NCBI GenBank assembly: GCA_021234155.1
Contig: JAJEKV010000083.1
Location: 2,268,608 to 2,332,607 of the forward strand
Reading direction: 5' to 3'
Source of the DNA: Isoetes taiwanensis
Lineage: Eukaryota > Streptophyta > Lycopodiopsida > Isoetales > Isoetaceae
Length of the DNA stretch: 64,000 nt
Shown: positions 20,880 to 32,470 of the stretch, in pieces
Layout: the number at the start of each line of letters is the position of its first letter
Numbering within the stretch: the stretch's first letter is position 1
Program-made: the position numbers and the translations under genes
Notes under the pieces: model-generated
The model's database searches: none
Seen by the model: the letters and a program-made list of their open reading frames with translations, nothing else
Told to the model about the DNA's origin: nothing

Positions 20880-22240
20880 CCCAAAAATTCTCCACAATCC
20901 TCGTAATTGGAGCTATGCCAAATCCAAATCCCTTAGAAAAGTACTTCTCTTTCAAAATAAGGCCTGAGATCCTTGCCATTTTGGGATTAGGCAACAATTC
21001 CCCTCTCGGAGTCATCAAATAGAAAGCCCCACCCGGTACCTCTTTATCAATCGAAATGGGCCTTCCCATGGGCTTTGGAATTTGGATAGATGCTGCTTAG
21101 TGGTCCTGCACAACACCAATTGGCCTTCTTCAAATGGATTGACAACTCAGTAACCCTGTCTTTGATAAGCTTTACTTTCTGTTTATGCCTCATATTGAAG
21201 TCTGGCCGCTTCTTGTCGCATCTCTTCCAATTAAAACAAATCATCCATCCTATTATGCACTTGATTTGGAGTTGGAACTTCTCCTAAATTCTCATAATAA
21301 GGTAGCTCCACAAATGAACATAAAGGAATGTCAAATGAATAGGCATCACAGCTTGCACTCCATAAACCAATTCAAATGGTGTAAATCCTGTAGCCAACTT
21401 GTAAGTACACCTGAAACTCCATAAGGCACCTGTCAAGGCTTCATGCCAATTTCTTTGATTATCCTTCTTTGTTTTAGCCAAGATAGCTTCAGAATTTTGT
21501 TAGTAGACTCAGCTTGCCCATTGCCCCGTGGATAATAAGCGTAAGCTTGCACATGTTGAACACCAATCTTTTTCGTTAACCGAGCTACTACTTTTCCCAT
21601 GAAATGACTTCCCGATCGAGAAAAAGAATGGTTGGAACACCAAACCCAGAAATCAAATTGTGATAAAGAAAGCTTATCGTGGTATTTTTACGTAGCATGC
21701 TTTCTTTGGAATTGCTTCTACCCACTTTGTAAACATACATGTGGCTGCCAAGATATACTTATGACCTTTGGAAGATGGAGGATTGATAGGCCCAATGTAA
21801 TCCAATCCCCACATATGAAATGGACCAACACTCAAAATAGGATGGAATGGCATATTATTATGGCCTGTTAACTGCTTGTGCCTTTGACACTTCTCACATT
21901 TGCTAACAAAGTCTCTAGTATCCTTGTAAAGAGTTGGCCAATAATATCCCCAATGAAGGATCTTCCTAGCTGTGGTTCTGGCTGCAAAATGCCCCTGACA
22001 ATCATGTGCTTGCTGCAACAAATCATGAGTTTGCTGACCAGCAACACACCTTAATAAGAGACCTTCCATAGTCCTCTTATAAAGAATAGCTTCATGCACC
22101 ACATAACCAGCTGCTTGTACTCTAAGAGCATGCTTTTGTTGCTTTGAAAATGATGAAGGATAAGTCTGATCTTGCAAATACTCGTATATGTTGGCATACC
22201 AAAGATCCACTGTCTCAATGAACCCCTCAGAAGACTTCAT
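20880..22240 (-). pseudogene. Gypsy integrase region (minus-strand element)
   Basis: From 22240 downward it reads the zinc-binding HH-CC domain (AHDCQGHFAARTTARKILHW, then KCEKCQRHK) and the first catalytic Asp in MWGLDYIGPI. Near 21481-21284 is the C-terminal core (WHEALTGALWSFRCTYKLAT, then FELVYG). At about 21070-20930 is a GGAF/Y-type C-terminal box (DKEVPGGAFYLM). Integrase inserts the cDNA copy into host DNA. Frame breaks separate these parts and no chromodomain follows, unlike the elements at 33-59 kb, so this is a different gypsy lineage. Confidence 0.8.
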
Positions 22241-22312
22241 TATCCCGAAATGCTACTTGCTGGTCTGCATTTCTGTTCTATTTCAGCACCACTATTCAAA
22301 TAGGAACTTGGA

Positions 22313-24298
22313 TTATGAGTTTTGAGCCATCTTAACATACTTCAATTCAAATTCTTGTATGATAAGAGCCCATCTTGTAAACTTAGGATCTTGGACAGTC
22401 TTGTTGTAAATGCATGGCAATGGGTTCACATCCATATGAATGTAAACATACTGTACATTTGCTGAATTCCATTGTGAAGGAAGAAGATAATGTCTAAATT
22501 TGTTCAAGGCCCACTTCAATGCTAACCCAAGATGCTCCACATGAGTCCATTTCGCTCTTGTGGAGTTAACAACCTCGCTAGCATAATAATTCACATCATA
22601 ATGCTTTTGCTGATTTTTCTGACATAGTGTGACAGCCAAAGCTTGCTCCCAAACTGTAAAGAATAAATGAAATGGCTCACTCATTCTTGGAGGAATCAGC
22701 AAAGTTCTCTCTTTTAATTGTGCAAGGCACCATTCAAATGCTTCTTGAGCATCTTCCTTCCATCTAAAATGCTGCCCTGGCTTCATACAATCCACAAGTG
22801 GCTGGGTTATTTTAGCAAAATTGTGCAAATACCTCCTACTAAAACTGAGTTGGCCATATAAGCTTCTCACTTGGGATACATTTGTAGGTGGTTTGACCTT
22901 CTCCAAGGCTGCAATCTTACCATGATCCACTTGTAATCCCTTTTCTGAAACATAATTGCCCAATAGTTTTCCTCCTCTAGTGAAGAAAATACACTTAGCA
23001 GGATTCAAACTTATGCCATACAATCGGCATCTTTCAAGAACTTTTCTTAGATGATCCAAGTGATCCCTTCTTGGATTAGAAAATACTGTTAAGTCATCTA
23101 TAAAGACTCTCAAAAAGTCTAAAATATCATGAAAAGCATATGTCATAGCTCTCTGAAATGTGGCTGGAGCATTTGTGAGGCCAAAAGGTAATACCTTGTA
23201 AGCATAGATGCCAAAAGGTGTTCGAAAAGCCGTCATTGCTTGATGTGGTGGATAGATTTGGATCTGATTATATCCCCGAAAGTACCCATCCAAGAAAGAA
23301 TAGGCCTGATTTCCTGCAACAATATCCAACAAGGTGTCTATGAATGGTGTAGGAAAATGATCTCTTTTGGTAGCTTTGTTGAGATCCCTGTAATCAATGC
23401 ATACTCGGATTGAGTTATTTGGCTTCCTCACTGGTACAATAGAGCTGATCCAATCTGAATTTGGCACTGGTACAATAAATCCCGCCTCCAAAAGCTTCAT
23501 GACTTCAACCTTTACTTGCTCCTCTATGGCTGGACTCATTCTCTTTTGAGCTTGTTGGACTGGTTTTGAGCCTTGTTTCAAATCAATGGTATGAACCACG
23601 ACCTCTGGTGGAATGCCTTTCAATTCTTTGTAATTTCTTGCCAAAACATCCCTGAATTCTCTTAATAAAGATATCAAATCGCGTTCCTCCTCTTGAGTAA
23701 GATCACCTCCAATAGTAACCAATTCTTCTTGATTTCCTTGAGAAATATTGATGTTCTTGACTGAATGTGGTGACTGTGATGAAGGTGGTGAGTGGTGAGT
23801 GGTGACAAGTGTGGTGAGTGGTGACGAATGTGGTGAATGTGTTGAATGTGGTGACGAATGTGGTGAATGTGGTGACAGTGATGAATGTGGTGCGTGTGAT
23901 GACTGTGGTGACTGTAATGGATGTGGTGGATGTGATGATTGTGATGAATTTGGTGCATGTAATGACTGTGATGACTGTGGTGAATATGGACTGATCTGAT
24001 TTACCTCATCCTCTAAAATGTGCGCATGCCACCAAGCTTCTTGTATTTGTATAGTGGGCTGATTTCTGTTTACCCCATCCATGTTTGATGTCAAAATCAG
24101 CATCTCTACTTGATCTAGATCAATACCTTGCTGAAATAAAGTGTCATCAATGGGTCTTTGAATGGACTCCTCCTTCATGTTTACAAGAGTCTCTTGTAGC
24201 TCACCTTCAACAATACTTTCAAGTCTTTGGATATACTTATCTGCAACTTCTTCTTTTGTAAATGACATATTTCTGAAATTTGGGTACCTTTTAACCAC
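22313..24298 (-). pseudogene. Gypsy reverse transcriptase-RNase H (minus-strand element)
   Basis: A 661-codon open frame. After an N-terminal linker it reads the RT domain (GFIVPVPNSDWISSIVPVRK, VCIDYRDLNKAT, catalytic FIDDL at about 23085) and RNase H (ALAVTLCQKNQ, then ALKWALNKFRHYLL), ending at TGA after YVKMAQNS. An internal Ser/Pro/His/Gln-rich segment of about 75 residues is encoded by the minisatellite at 23761-23995. The long frame is preserved although gag is missing and the integrase is broken. Confidence 0.85.
23761..23995. repeat. In-frame minisatellite (GTGGTGAAT/GTGATGA)n
   Basis: Roughly 235 bp of imperfect 9-mers built from GTGGTGA, GTGATGA and GAATGTG, in frame within the gypsy RT polyprotein linker. 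The same motif family occurs in the LTR-like segment at 20447-20503. Confidence 0.85.
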
Positions 24299-24524
24299 TT
24301 GTACAAAGTCTTATCTTCCCCTGTCACCCACTTCCAAGACATGAAAACAACTAAGACCTTGCTGCCCCCCGACACCATAGCATTCTCTTTGCTGATTTCT
24401 AATTCTTGGCTGCTTCAAAGAAGGATTGCAAAGAAAGGTACCTTTTGCTGATTTCAGAGGATGATCTATAGTAACCTTGTGTTCTCCTTGAAAGATGTTC
24501 ATTTCACGCTTCCTCCATGAAGTC

Positions 24525-24840
24525 TCAGCTTTGGACGGCATCTAACCATGTGCGACTCGGCAACAAAGTATAAGTTTCAGCATGCACTCTCGGAAATTTC
24601 AAAACCATGAAATCCAAGATTGCTTCCACCTCATAAACCTTGCATAAAACATTTCTTATGACTCCCATAGGCTGCACCTTCATTTGATTGAATGCTTTGA
24701 GCATCATAGTTGTCGGTTCCATCATTTTCAATCCAACTTGAAGCATGATATGGTAAGGCATTACATTCACTCCACTGCCAGTATCTATATTGGCCTCTTT
24801 GATTAGATATCCATTAATACTCACATCAAAGTTGCTGAGG
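24525..24840 (-). pseudogene. Gypsy aspartic protease fragment
   Basis: It contains the active-site box NIDTGSGVNVMP (D-T-G-S) at about 24790-24760, then a flap region (PMGVIRNVLCKVYEV) and FMVLKFPRVHAETYTLL. It matches retroviral-type proteases of plant gypsy elements. It joins LINE-derived sequence upstream at about 24826-24845; no gag is present. Confidence 0.75.
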
Positions 24841-25640
24841 ATCAGAGATGAGAGGCCCATCTTGAACTTGGAGAGACACCATCGCAGAAGCTTGTCTCCA
24901 AATTTTTGCAGCTCTAAAAAAGAAGCATGTGCAACGATCCCTCTCTTTGAACCATTGCAGGCCCGCTTTAACTCGAGCGTGATGAACTTGCTCAGCTTCC
25001 ATCTGTCTAATGCTGGCCAAAATCTGCTTCTCCTGCTGGGCATCTGATGGCACAACAGACCTGCAAGCCACTAATTGTTGGTACAGAGCAATCAAAATCC
25101 CCCGATTAGTCGCAGCCCGCTGACGACCCCAATTCTTAGCAAAGGACTCACGGCAGCCTAGAGCATCGACAATCCCAAACCATTCCTTTCCTTCTCACAA
25201 ATGCAGAGGACGGGCTTGCTTGCATCCATCTTTAAACTCCTCATCCTTCAAGTATAAAGTGTTTAACTTGAAATAAGTCTTGGTCCCGCTATCGCCCCAT
25301 CCCGAGAACAAGAGAAATATTGCGGATTGTGATCCGAAATAGATTTCGTCCAAGCATGTTTTGGCGAGAGAAATTATGCAAATATGTAGCCGCCAATGCA
25401 TTATAATAGCCCCCCGCCATGGCGTGCATATGCTCTACCAGCCCCAAGCCAGCCATTGCACCAAGTGAAGGTTCCATCGCCGTCCACCTCTACCAAGCCA
25501 CAGTCATGTATCAAAGCGCTGCCATTGTTCACGTTCAAAGCCTTGAATGACTTCTGATCCTCTGCCGCACCGATCAACTTCCAACTCCACCATATTGAAG
25601 TTACCCACCAGCAACCATGCAACATGAGCCCCCAGTCGAA
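24841..25640 (-). pseudogene. LINE endonuclease/RT-linker fragment (minus)
   Basis: Minus-strand frames read ALIHDCGLVEVDGDGTFTWC (the G-x-FTW box of the APE-type endonuclease) at about 25515-25455, SDHNPQYFS (the SDH catalytic box) at about 25340, and W-x-KE-RDRCTCFFF...AAKIWRQ (the W...GD.NT.FFH linker before the RT) at about 24960-24890, all in the order of plant LINEs. Stops are frequent. The fragment passes directly into gypsy protease sequence. Confidence 0.7.
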
Positions 25641-26442
25641 CTAGTTTGTTATGTGTTGGGGGATTTAATTTTTATATGTTGGATGCCTCATAATTGTATT
25701 TTGCACGTACGAAATCAACACCATAAAAACCAGGAAAAAATCAGAAAAAAACTAGAATTCATTTGAGGCTTTCATCACCTGTAGCTTTTGAATTTGATCA
25801 CAATAAAATAAATAGAACATAAGTAAAAGTTACCATAAAGATAGAGCAGATTGATCCCATTATTCTGAAAGTCATAAAGTTTGCAACACAAAGAAAACCC
25901 CCTGTTATTATGCTACATATTGTTACTTCCGCTACAACTATTTCTCTTTCACAATGACACCATTGTTTATCAATCCATATGATTTTGGATGCTCCATCTC
26001 TAGCTTAAAATTCACCTTATAGTTCGATTAAAGTTCCAAACCTACAATATAAATGCATTCTTGTGGCCACTGTTTGACTAATCTGCGTGACATGGAAAAG
26101 GGCGTGGAATAATCCGCCTGTTGTGTGCAGAAGAATCCGTTTGTTGATTGAAGCTAAAGGCTGACTGCTATGAACAATCCGGCAGCCAAGAATATCCAAG
26201 AGTTGGAAGCAAACAGAGGGCTAAACTCTAAACTCTTTTTGAATCTGCAGCAAATCTTAGGAAGGAAACAAAAGGGGGTTTTACAGCACTGCATTGTAGA
26301 ATCAGGAAACCAATTCCTTGTAAAAAAGAACATTATGCTAACTGAAGAAACATTAAAAGACAAATACCTTTGTAAGTGTGAGCAAAAAATCCATCTCGTG
26401 GTAGTAAAATCCACTCCGGCAATAAGAATCCAAGAGGGCAAG
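25641..26442. other. Intergenic
   Basis: AT-rich with no supported gene. A plus-strand frame from 26170 has no recognisable domain. Confidence 0.4.
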
Positions 26443-26580
26443 TACACATGCATATGCACACATGCACACACATGCACACATGCACATGCACATGCACTTG
26501 CACATGCACATGCACAATACACATGCACATGCACATGCACACACATGCATGTGCACATGCACATGCATACACATGCGCAG
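26443..26580. repeat. (CACATG/TGCACA)n microsatellite
   Basis: About 140 bp of alternating purine-pyrimidine hexamers. The long open frames on both strands across it are artefacts. Such sequence can adopt Z-DNA or cruciform structures. Confidence 0.9.
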
Positions 26581-26832
26581 TGTTCATGCACAAACACATG
26601 CAGAGAAAGACAACAACCCTCGGATTGTTCCAACCAACGAAAATCAACGGCCCATAAAGGGTGCACTCTAGAAATACTATTTAGTACACCTCAACGAATA
26701 CAACAATGAAATCATAGAAAAACCATGTGAAAAAGCATATAAAAATCTAAAAGTAACCCCCTGTTATTGTGCTACATATTTGTTTATGTTATCGCTGCAT
26801 TTAATTGAAAAAGATTTAAGCTCAAACCTGAA

Positions 26833-27600
26833 TAGGAGTGTCTTCACTCATTTGTCGTGCTACATCAGCTTTGTCTTGCAAACGAAGTAGCTCTAGAATA
26901 ATTTCTTTGTTTGTGTTTTAATAAGCCATGTTCGAGGCTTGCCAAAACTGCCAAACCAGTCAGAATGTTTTGATCTTGTAACATCATAGTCATGGCCACA
27001 TGCACCATGCTTCAGGGTAAATGCTCAAGCTCCATGTTTCACGGCATCTGCTAACCGCCTTTGCCAATGCCATTTAAGGCAAAAATTCCGTTTCAATAAT
27101 GCTATTCAGATAAAAGGGCAACAAAACCATGACAAATTCGTAGCCCCATGTGTATCTTTCTATGAAAATTTTAGATGCACATAAATGCTTATAAATGTAC
27201 TTGTAAAACTGTGTATATGCTAGATCCAAGTTATTTTCCATCAAATATCCTAGCTGTTGAATATCAGAAGCAAACAAGCATTACAAGCAAGATCCAGAAA
27301 TTATTGCAAACAAGAAAATAAGATATTCTTGCTGTATATGGAAATACCTCCATTATAGATTCGCCAACAAGGGTAGCTCTCTTGCCCTACTGCATCCACT
27401 GCCATAACCAGCAGATCCAATATCTTCTCATTCTTAACCAGTTAGGAAATAATAGACCCGTTTTCAGCCATGGCATAAAACACCAACAAATTTTTCTGCT
27501 CATTGTTGCCAGTTTCGGCCTCTGCGATACAATCTTACATCAGCATAGACTGCTTCAGCCCCATCCGCTTTCATTTTTGGATTGACAACAAGTATTTTGT
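26833..27600 (-). other. Possible exon fragments of an unidentified gene
   Basis: Minus-strand segments have coding character. About 27540-27360 reads AETGNNEQKNLLVFYAMAEN and KILDLLVMAVDAVGQES, then a donor-like GGTATTTC. About 27262-27070 reads LGYLMENNLDLAYTQFYKY after an acceptor-like CAACAG. About 26905-26835 reads EIILELLRLQDKADVARQMS, then a GT donor. Each needs small frame changes. No family is recognised. Confidence 0.25.
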
Positions 27601-27884
27601 AGCCAAATAGTCTGTAGCTAGCCGAAATCTTCAGATCCAGATTCTACAGCCAATAGCATGCAAATCCGGGAAGAAACCGCATCCCAGCAAAACCGACAGA
27701 CCTGGTTTTGGCCGGCATAGAACTCCAGTTCGATTTGGACTGTACATAGCATATCCGACATGTTTACTCGGCCGCTACCATTTCAACGACCAGGCAAATC
27801 ATGCCCTAAATCGATTTCCAATAAGCCCTAAATTGAGTTTTAAAGGTATTTCCAAGGTCCAATGTTTTACCATAATTTGATTTA

Positions 27885-28079
27885 GGGTGCTTTCCCATGG
27901 ACGGACATACCTGGATGAGGTCAGACCCAGGTCCAAAAGTAATCGTCCGGATTACTTTCCAAATGAGGTTCTTAACCTCAGCCACTCAGGTTCTTATTGG
28001 TTCTTAGCTCATGGGAACATCGGAATAGTAGACCAGACCTTCAGGAACCTGGAGGTTTTCTGCCCATGGGAAAGCACCC
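27885..28079. mobile_element. Tourist-like (PIF/Harbinger) MITE, 195 bp
   Basis: The perfect 16-bp terminal inverted repeat GGGTGCTTTCCCATGG is at 27885-27900, with its complement at 28064-28079. The 3-bp duplication TTA is at 27882-27884 and 28080-28082, as expected for PIF/Harbinger. The interior partly folds back (ACCTGG...CCAGGT). There is no coding potential. Confidence 0.85.
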
Positions 28080-28608
28080 TTAGTGCCACAAAAAGCCTTA
28101 AATATAATGGCACTAGAATTGAATATAGCCAACTTTTTTCGAATATATCAAGCCATTTTAGGCAGGGCCATTGAATGTAGCAAGCCATTTTACGCAGGGC
28201 CATATTCTAATATCATTCTCAATTCACATTTGAAATATTTAAGCATTGTGAACTCAATCCATATTTTCAATGTCAACTTCCCATTAAGGATTTCGATGTA
28301 TATTTTAGCACATCATAGCTTTTATTTTCAAAGGTCAATATGGTACCCAAAGTTTTTCTAAGGCGAATTATGTTTACCATGCCCATTATGTATAGTTATA
28401 GCTCAAGGTCACATATTCACCAGCTGCGACTCGCATGACACAACAACGCCATGGGGCTTTTCTATTCATCCCAGCAGTGTAATTACAATGGTAGAGAGTG
28501 GGTAGCTGCATATCGCAAGCTACCCAAAAAACAAAAAATACAGGGAATATCCAGTCATAACACCGGACCCCAAAATACAAAAATATATCATAGATGTTTG
28601 GCTAGTGT

Positions 28609-28692
28609 ACCGCCTAGGGCTTATCGCCGGGATTAAAAACCAGCCCTTTTCGGGTTTTCGAGGAAAAACCCTAGCGATAAGCCCTAGGCGGT
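28609..28692. repeat. Perfect 19-bp stem hairpin with nested inner hairpin
   Basis: ACCGCCTAGGGCTTATCGC (28609-28627) pairs perfectly with 28674-28692. Inside, GGGTTTT and AAAAACCC form a second stem. Confidence 0.8.
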
Positions 28693-28888
28693 GGGGGCTT
28701 AGACAACGCCACGCTAAACTTCCCAAAAACCCACGCTCAAAAAAGAAACCAACGTCGCGGCAACGCATGCACACCGCATAAGACCACAAAACACAATAGA
28801 GAAGAACAAAACCTCGAAAAAGCGAGGGCTGATTAATGGCGTGTACACTTGAACAACATATATAAACAAAATACTTAAGGGAGGGAGG

Positions 28889-29080
28889 GAGGGGAGAGCA
28901 TAGGACATAACCCGAAACACCGGCCGGGCTAAGAGAAAGCTACTGATGAGAAGCCGGAGGCTAATGCGTGAAGAAATAGCCATCCCCTAACCGATGAGAG
29001 GCCCAAATGCATGCAATGCATGCAAAAGTAACGATGTAACTCTTGCATATTGCCCTGCTCGAGAATCGCGATCCGGCTTG
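28889..29080. repeat. ~185-bp direct repeat, copy 1
   Basis: From GAGAGCATAGGACATAACC to CTCGAGAATCGCGATCC. It is repeated with about 85-90 percent similarity at 29423-29608. Between the copies, about 29225-29395, is a small minisatellite (ACGCCAGGAAGGGAT/ACGCCAGGAAAGGTC). It could be the two ends of a very small LTR element (TRIM) or a satellite remnant; no PBS was recognised. Confidence 0.6.
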
Positions 29081-29422
29081 GACGACCAGATTCTCGAGTC
29101 AGCGACTCGCGATGACACAACAACGCCTGAAAAAGAAGAGAACTTCCCGCCGATCCCAGATGAAGGCTCAAGAATTGCCCCATAGTGGAGGAATGCCCAG
29201 GTAGAAGCGGTGACGAAGAAGGATAGGAAGAGATACGAAAGATAGGAAACGCCAGGAAGGGATGCGCCAGGAAAGGTCAACGCAGGCCAAGGTAGAAGAG
29301 AACCGAGAACGATAAGAAACGCCAGGAAGGGATACGCCAGGAAAGGTCAGGTCGAAGAGAAACAAGAATGATAGGAAATGCCACGAAAGGTCAACCCATG
29401 CAAGAGGAAGCCCCTCCTCTGC

Positions 29423-29608
29423 ATGAGAGCATAGGACATAACCTGAAACACTGCTGGGCGAAGAGAAAGCGCCGATGAGAAGCTGGAGGCGAATGCAGGA
29501 AGAAATAGCGATCCCCTAACCGGATGAGAGGCCCGAAATGCATGCAATGCATGCAGGCAACGCATGCAACTCTTGCATGCTCGTCTGGCTCGAGAATCGC
29601 GATCCGTC
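29423..29608. repeat. ~185-bp direct repeat, copy 2
   Basis: Second copy of the 28889-29080 repeat, including GAATGCATGCAATGCATGCA-like palindromes and the CTCGAGAATCGCGATCCG end. Confidence 0.6.
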
Positions 29609-30298
29609 GGATCGATCTGCATTCACCAGTGAGCCTAGAGCATCTCTTTGCCTAGAGCCCAAGATCATTGACCACTTGATTCCCGTGGAACATTTGAACT
29701 TAGAGATTTTAAAATTCTAAGAAATTTAAGCACATCTCAAGTGCATAGGACACAAATGTTTTTTTCGATCAAGTATATCTTATGCTAGGTGAAGCATTTT
29801 GCATTTCCCTCACATTGCCTTTAGACAATAGATCAATGTGGCCATTCCTAATAAACTCATGCATCATAAATCTTTACATAAGCATTATATCAAATCTTAT
29901 GCAAACCATTCCAAGTAAAGCTGGGGACCATTCCCAAGTAAAGCTGGGGAGCCCATGTAAATTATGAATACCATGCATTCATATTTTTTCTTTTCCATAT
30001 TTTGCATGAGCCAAATCCCGTATAAGGTTCCAACTGTGCCCTTTAGTCTATGGACCATGGCACTAGCTAACCATAGTGCCATTGTTCAAACATGGTGCCA
30101 TTGCATTATAGGAGAATACACAACTCTAGTATTCTGAGCATGTGTTATGGGACTCTGATATTAGCACAAGAAACAATCCTCATACATTACATCACTAGAC
30201 AGATCACAGAGAGAGCTTTCTAACACATCAAATTTAATCTAAAATGGACTCTTGAATCAAAAGTTATGATTAAAACTGTAGCAATAAAAAATTTTGAA
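29609..30298. other. Intergenic
   Basis: No gene is supported. A 22-bp tandem duplication (CCAAGTAAAGCTGGGGA twice) is at about 29909-29950. Confidence 0.4.
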
Positions 30299-30638
30299 CT
30301 TTCTGACGAAATATCTGACGTTTTCTCTGATGATCCTGATGACGCAATATCTGACGAAATGTCTGACGCTATGTCTGACGATATGTCTTCAAAAAGTCTG
30401 GCGCAAAAACTGACAGAACTTCTGACGAATAGCTTCTGACAATTATCCTGACGATATGTCTGACGCAAAATCTGACGTATAATCTGCCGATTGTTGTGAC
30501 GAATGTTCTGACGCAAAATCGTCAGAAAATGCGGCAGAGAGTTATTCGTCAGTATTTTCGTCAGTGTAAACATCAGGTCAGATCTTTCTAGATAGTCTGA
30601 CGATTTTTCTGACGCAGAACATTCATTCTCTTATAGTG
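30299..30638. mobile_element. CACTA transposon terminus with subterminal TCTGACG repeats
   Basis: Read on the minus strand from 30638, the end is CACTATAAGAGAATG, the signature of CACTA (En/Spm) elements. It is followed inward by about 20 copies of TCTGACG or its complement CGTCAGA over 340 bp, the expected subterminal transposase-binding array. No second end was found in the window, so this is a solo or truncated terminus. Confidence 0.75.
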
Positions 30639-30653
30639 AAATTGTTACCTCTA

Positions 30654-31037
30654 TCAATAATCGATTTGCATGTCGGATCCAGGGTCTTCTGCAGCTTCAA
30701 ATGGCTTTTCAAGATCTGCAAAAGAATCCTCAATATCATTCAATAAATCATACTGCTTTATGTTACCCTCAATTTTCAGATTTTGAGCTCTTGCTTTCTT
30801 GCTTTTCCTTTGAATCTCCTCCTGGAGGTACATGATCTTGCACTCCAAAGCAGCAAGCTCCTCAGCTTTTGCACCATTCAGGCCAGAAATTTTCACATCC
30901 AAGCGACTCTCCATAGCTTGAAGCCAAATTGGGGCCTCATCTGCACCTACTGTTGCAGCACCCGAAGCTCCCAATCCATCAGAAATTTGGGCAGCAGGCC
31001 TTTTGGCGAGGTTGATGGCTCTGGCTTTTGGGGCCAT
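30654..31037 (-). CDS. Hypothetical 127-aa protein with coiled-coil
   Basis: It begins MAPKARAINLAKRPAAQ (basic, Ala-rich) and continues with a heptad-like helix (LECKIMYLQEEIQRKSKK) and an acidic C terminus. It starts just outside the CACTA terminus. Composition resembles the N-terminal part of some retroelement gag or plant nuclear proteins, but no domain is recognised. It may be a fragment. Confidence 0.35.
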   Translation of the reverse strand: MAPKARAINLAKRPAAQISDGLGASGAATVGADEAPIWLQAMESRLDVKISGLNGAKAEELAALECKIMYLQEEIQRKSKKARAQNLKIEGNIKQYDLLNDIEDSFADLEKPFEAAEDPGSDMQIDY

Positions 31038-31850
31038 GTTTGAAAAGAAAGCACGACACTTGACGCTTCAACGACAGAAAGAGAAGAGATGCACGTAGGC
31101 TGATGAGAAAGAGAAGGAAAGAGACCAACTAAATAGGAGCATGCCAAATAGGATAACTAACTAACAATTAACTACCTCAGTAGTTCAAGAACTGTATTTA
31201 CCTTTTACTTGAGAAACGAAGGTAAATCTCATAAATTATTAAAATCAATAAAGAGCTAAAAATACATATAATATTACCACGGCATCATTAAAGTACATTT
31301 ATTAGATTTAAATAAGTTCAAATTTTGTTAGATGTATGTAACAGACCTAGCAACCTAGCACCAACATTAAGATGTAAGTAACATTCAATGGTAAAATAAA
31401 TGATTATGCGCTAGGAATACATGCATGCAACGTGTGCATGCATGCAAGGGCCCAATATTATTCTTGATTTCTTGGGAAGGAGTTTTCCATGGGAAAGAAG
31501 TCTTTTATGTGATGGCGAAGCATTCGGAAGGAGATAGATTGCAGATGGATTGCTGAAGGAGCGAGTTGCGTGTAGAGATCTGGGAGCGTTGATGGGAGTG
31601 CAGAAGAAGCAAGCGGGATTTCCAGGTGGGGATCAAGTCTTACACCTGGGGTTTTCTAGTGTTTGTATAGCTGTGTTGATTTAATAATGATTGCTTTGAA
31701 CGTAGTATAAACTTGGAGTTAAATCATATGAGCATGGTCATGAATAGGCATGCATAGTTAATGGATAGCGAGCATATTAACCGATTTAATATTCTCTACT
31801 ATGTTAATAATTTCAACTGGACGACGCATTTACGGCACATGCATGCACGA
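31038..31850. other. Intergenic
   Basis: No gene is supported. A CATGCATGCAACGTGTGCATGCATGC palindrome-like region is at about 31421-31446. Confidence 0.4.
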
Positions 31851-31854
31851 ACGG

Positions 31855-32015
31855 CAAAAGCGGGCAAAGGCGAAAGCGAAAGCGAAGCGAAAGCGGCAAA
31901 GCGAAGCGGCGAGGCGTACGCACGCACGCACGCAGCGCACGCATGCATGCATGCGCACGCACGCACGCACGCACGCAGCGCACGCACGCACGCACGCACG
32001 CATGTACGCACAAAG
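31855..32015. repeat. (GCGAAA)n then (ACGC)n microsatellites
   Basis: 31855-31915 is built of GCGAAA/GCGAAGCG units. 31917-32008 is an (ACGC)n tract broken by CATGCATG. Open frames across it are artefacts. Confidence 0.9.
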
Positions 32016-32194
32016 CGGACATATATTTTAACGTCACGCCACTAGGCAGCATCCAACTGGACATGTGACCACACACCACACTACATTGCTTTGTTGGGCC
32101 CTGCCCCCAACCACTTTACTTTAGATTAGCTAGAATCCTTAAAGAATAGATTAAGATTAAATTGTTAAGCAAAAACCAGCAAAACAGCAATATC

Positions 32195-32470
32195 TCTTAT
32201 TGCATGCTGCCATTTGAACGGCATGATCTTGATGAAGTATAGTGATGAGAAATCATGAAAAGCCACCTGAAATGGATCAATTTGGGCATCTAAGGGGCCG
32301 AAATATGCAAAGAAGGCAGAATCAAGAGGTATATTAGCCAAGACGGCAGTATTTTCCTTTGCATGTTGCTGGCAGAACGGCATAATCTTGCTGATTTGGA
32401 TGCTTGGAAAGCATGGAAATTGCTCTGAAACTGGCTGATTTGTACTATAGTGAGGTCGAATTGGCATGAG
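32195..32470. repeat. Diverged ~160-bp tandem duplication
   Basis: The segments starting GCATGCTGCCATTTGAACGG (about 32201) and GCATGTTGCTGGCAGAACGG (about 32361) align over about 100 bp, including GGCATRATCTTG and a shared GGRKCGAA end. Confidence 0.55.

Noticed and set aside
23799..23999. Cys/Asp/Gly-rich plus-strand frame resembling a metallothionein-like peptide
   Set aside because: It is the opposite strand of the minisatellite inside the gypsy RT frame.
26333..26709. Long Cys/His/Met-rich open frames on both strands
   Set aside because: They are translations of the (CACATG)n microsatellite.
31761..32079. Arg/Thr/Ala/His-rich open frames
   Set aside because: Produced by (ACGC)n and (GCGAAA)n repeats; no independent coding evidence.
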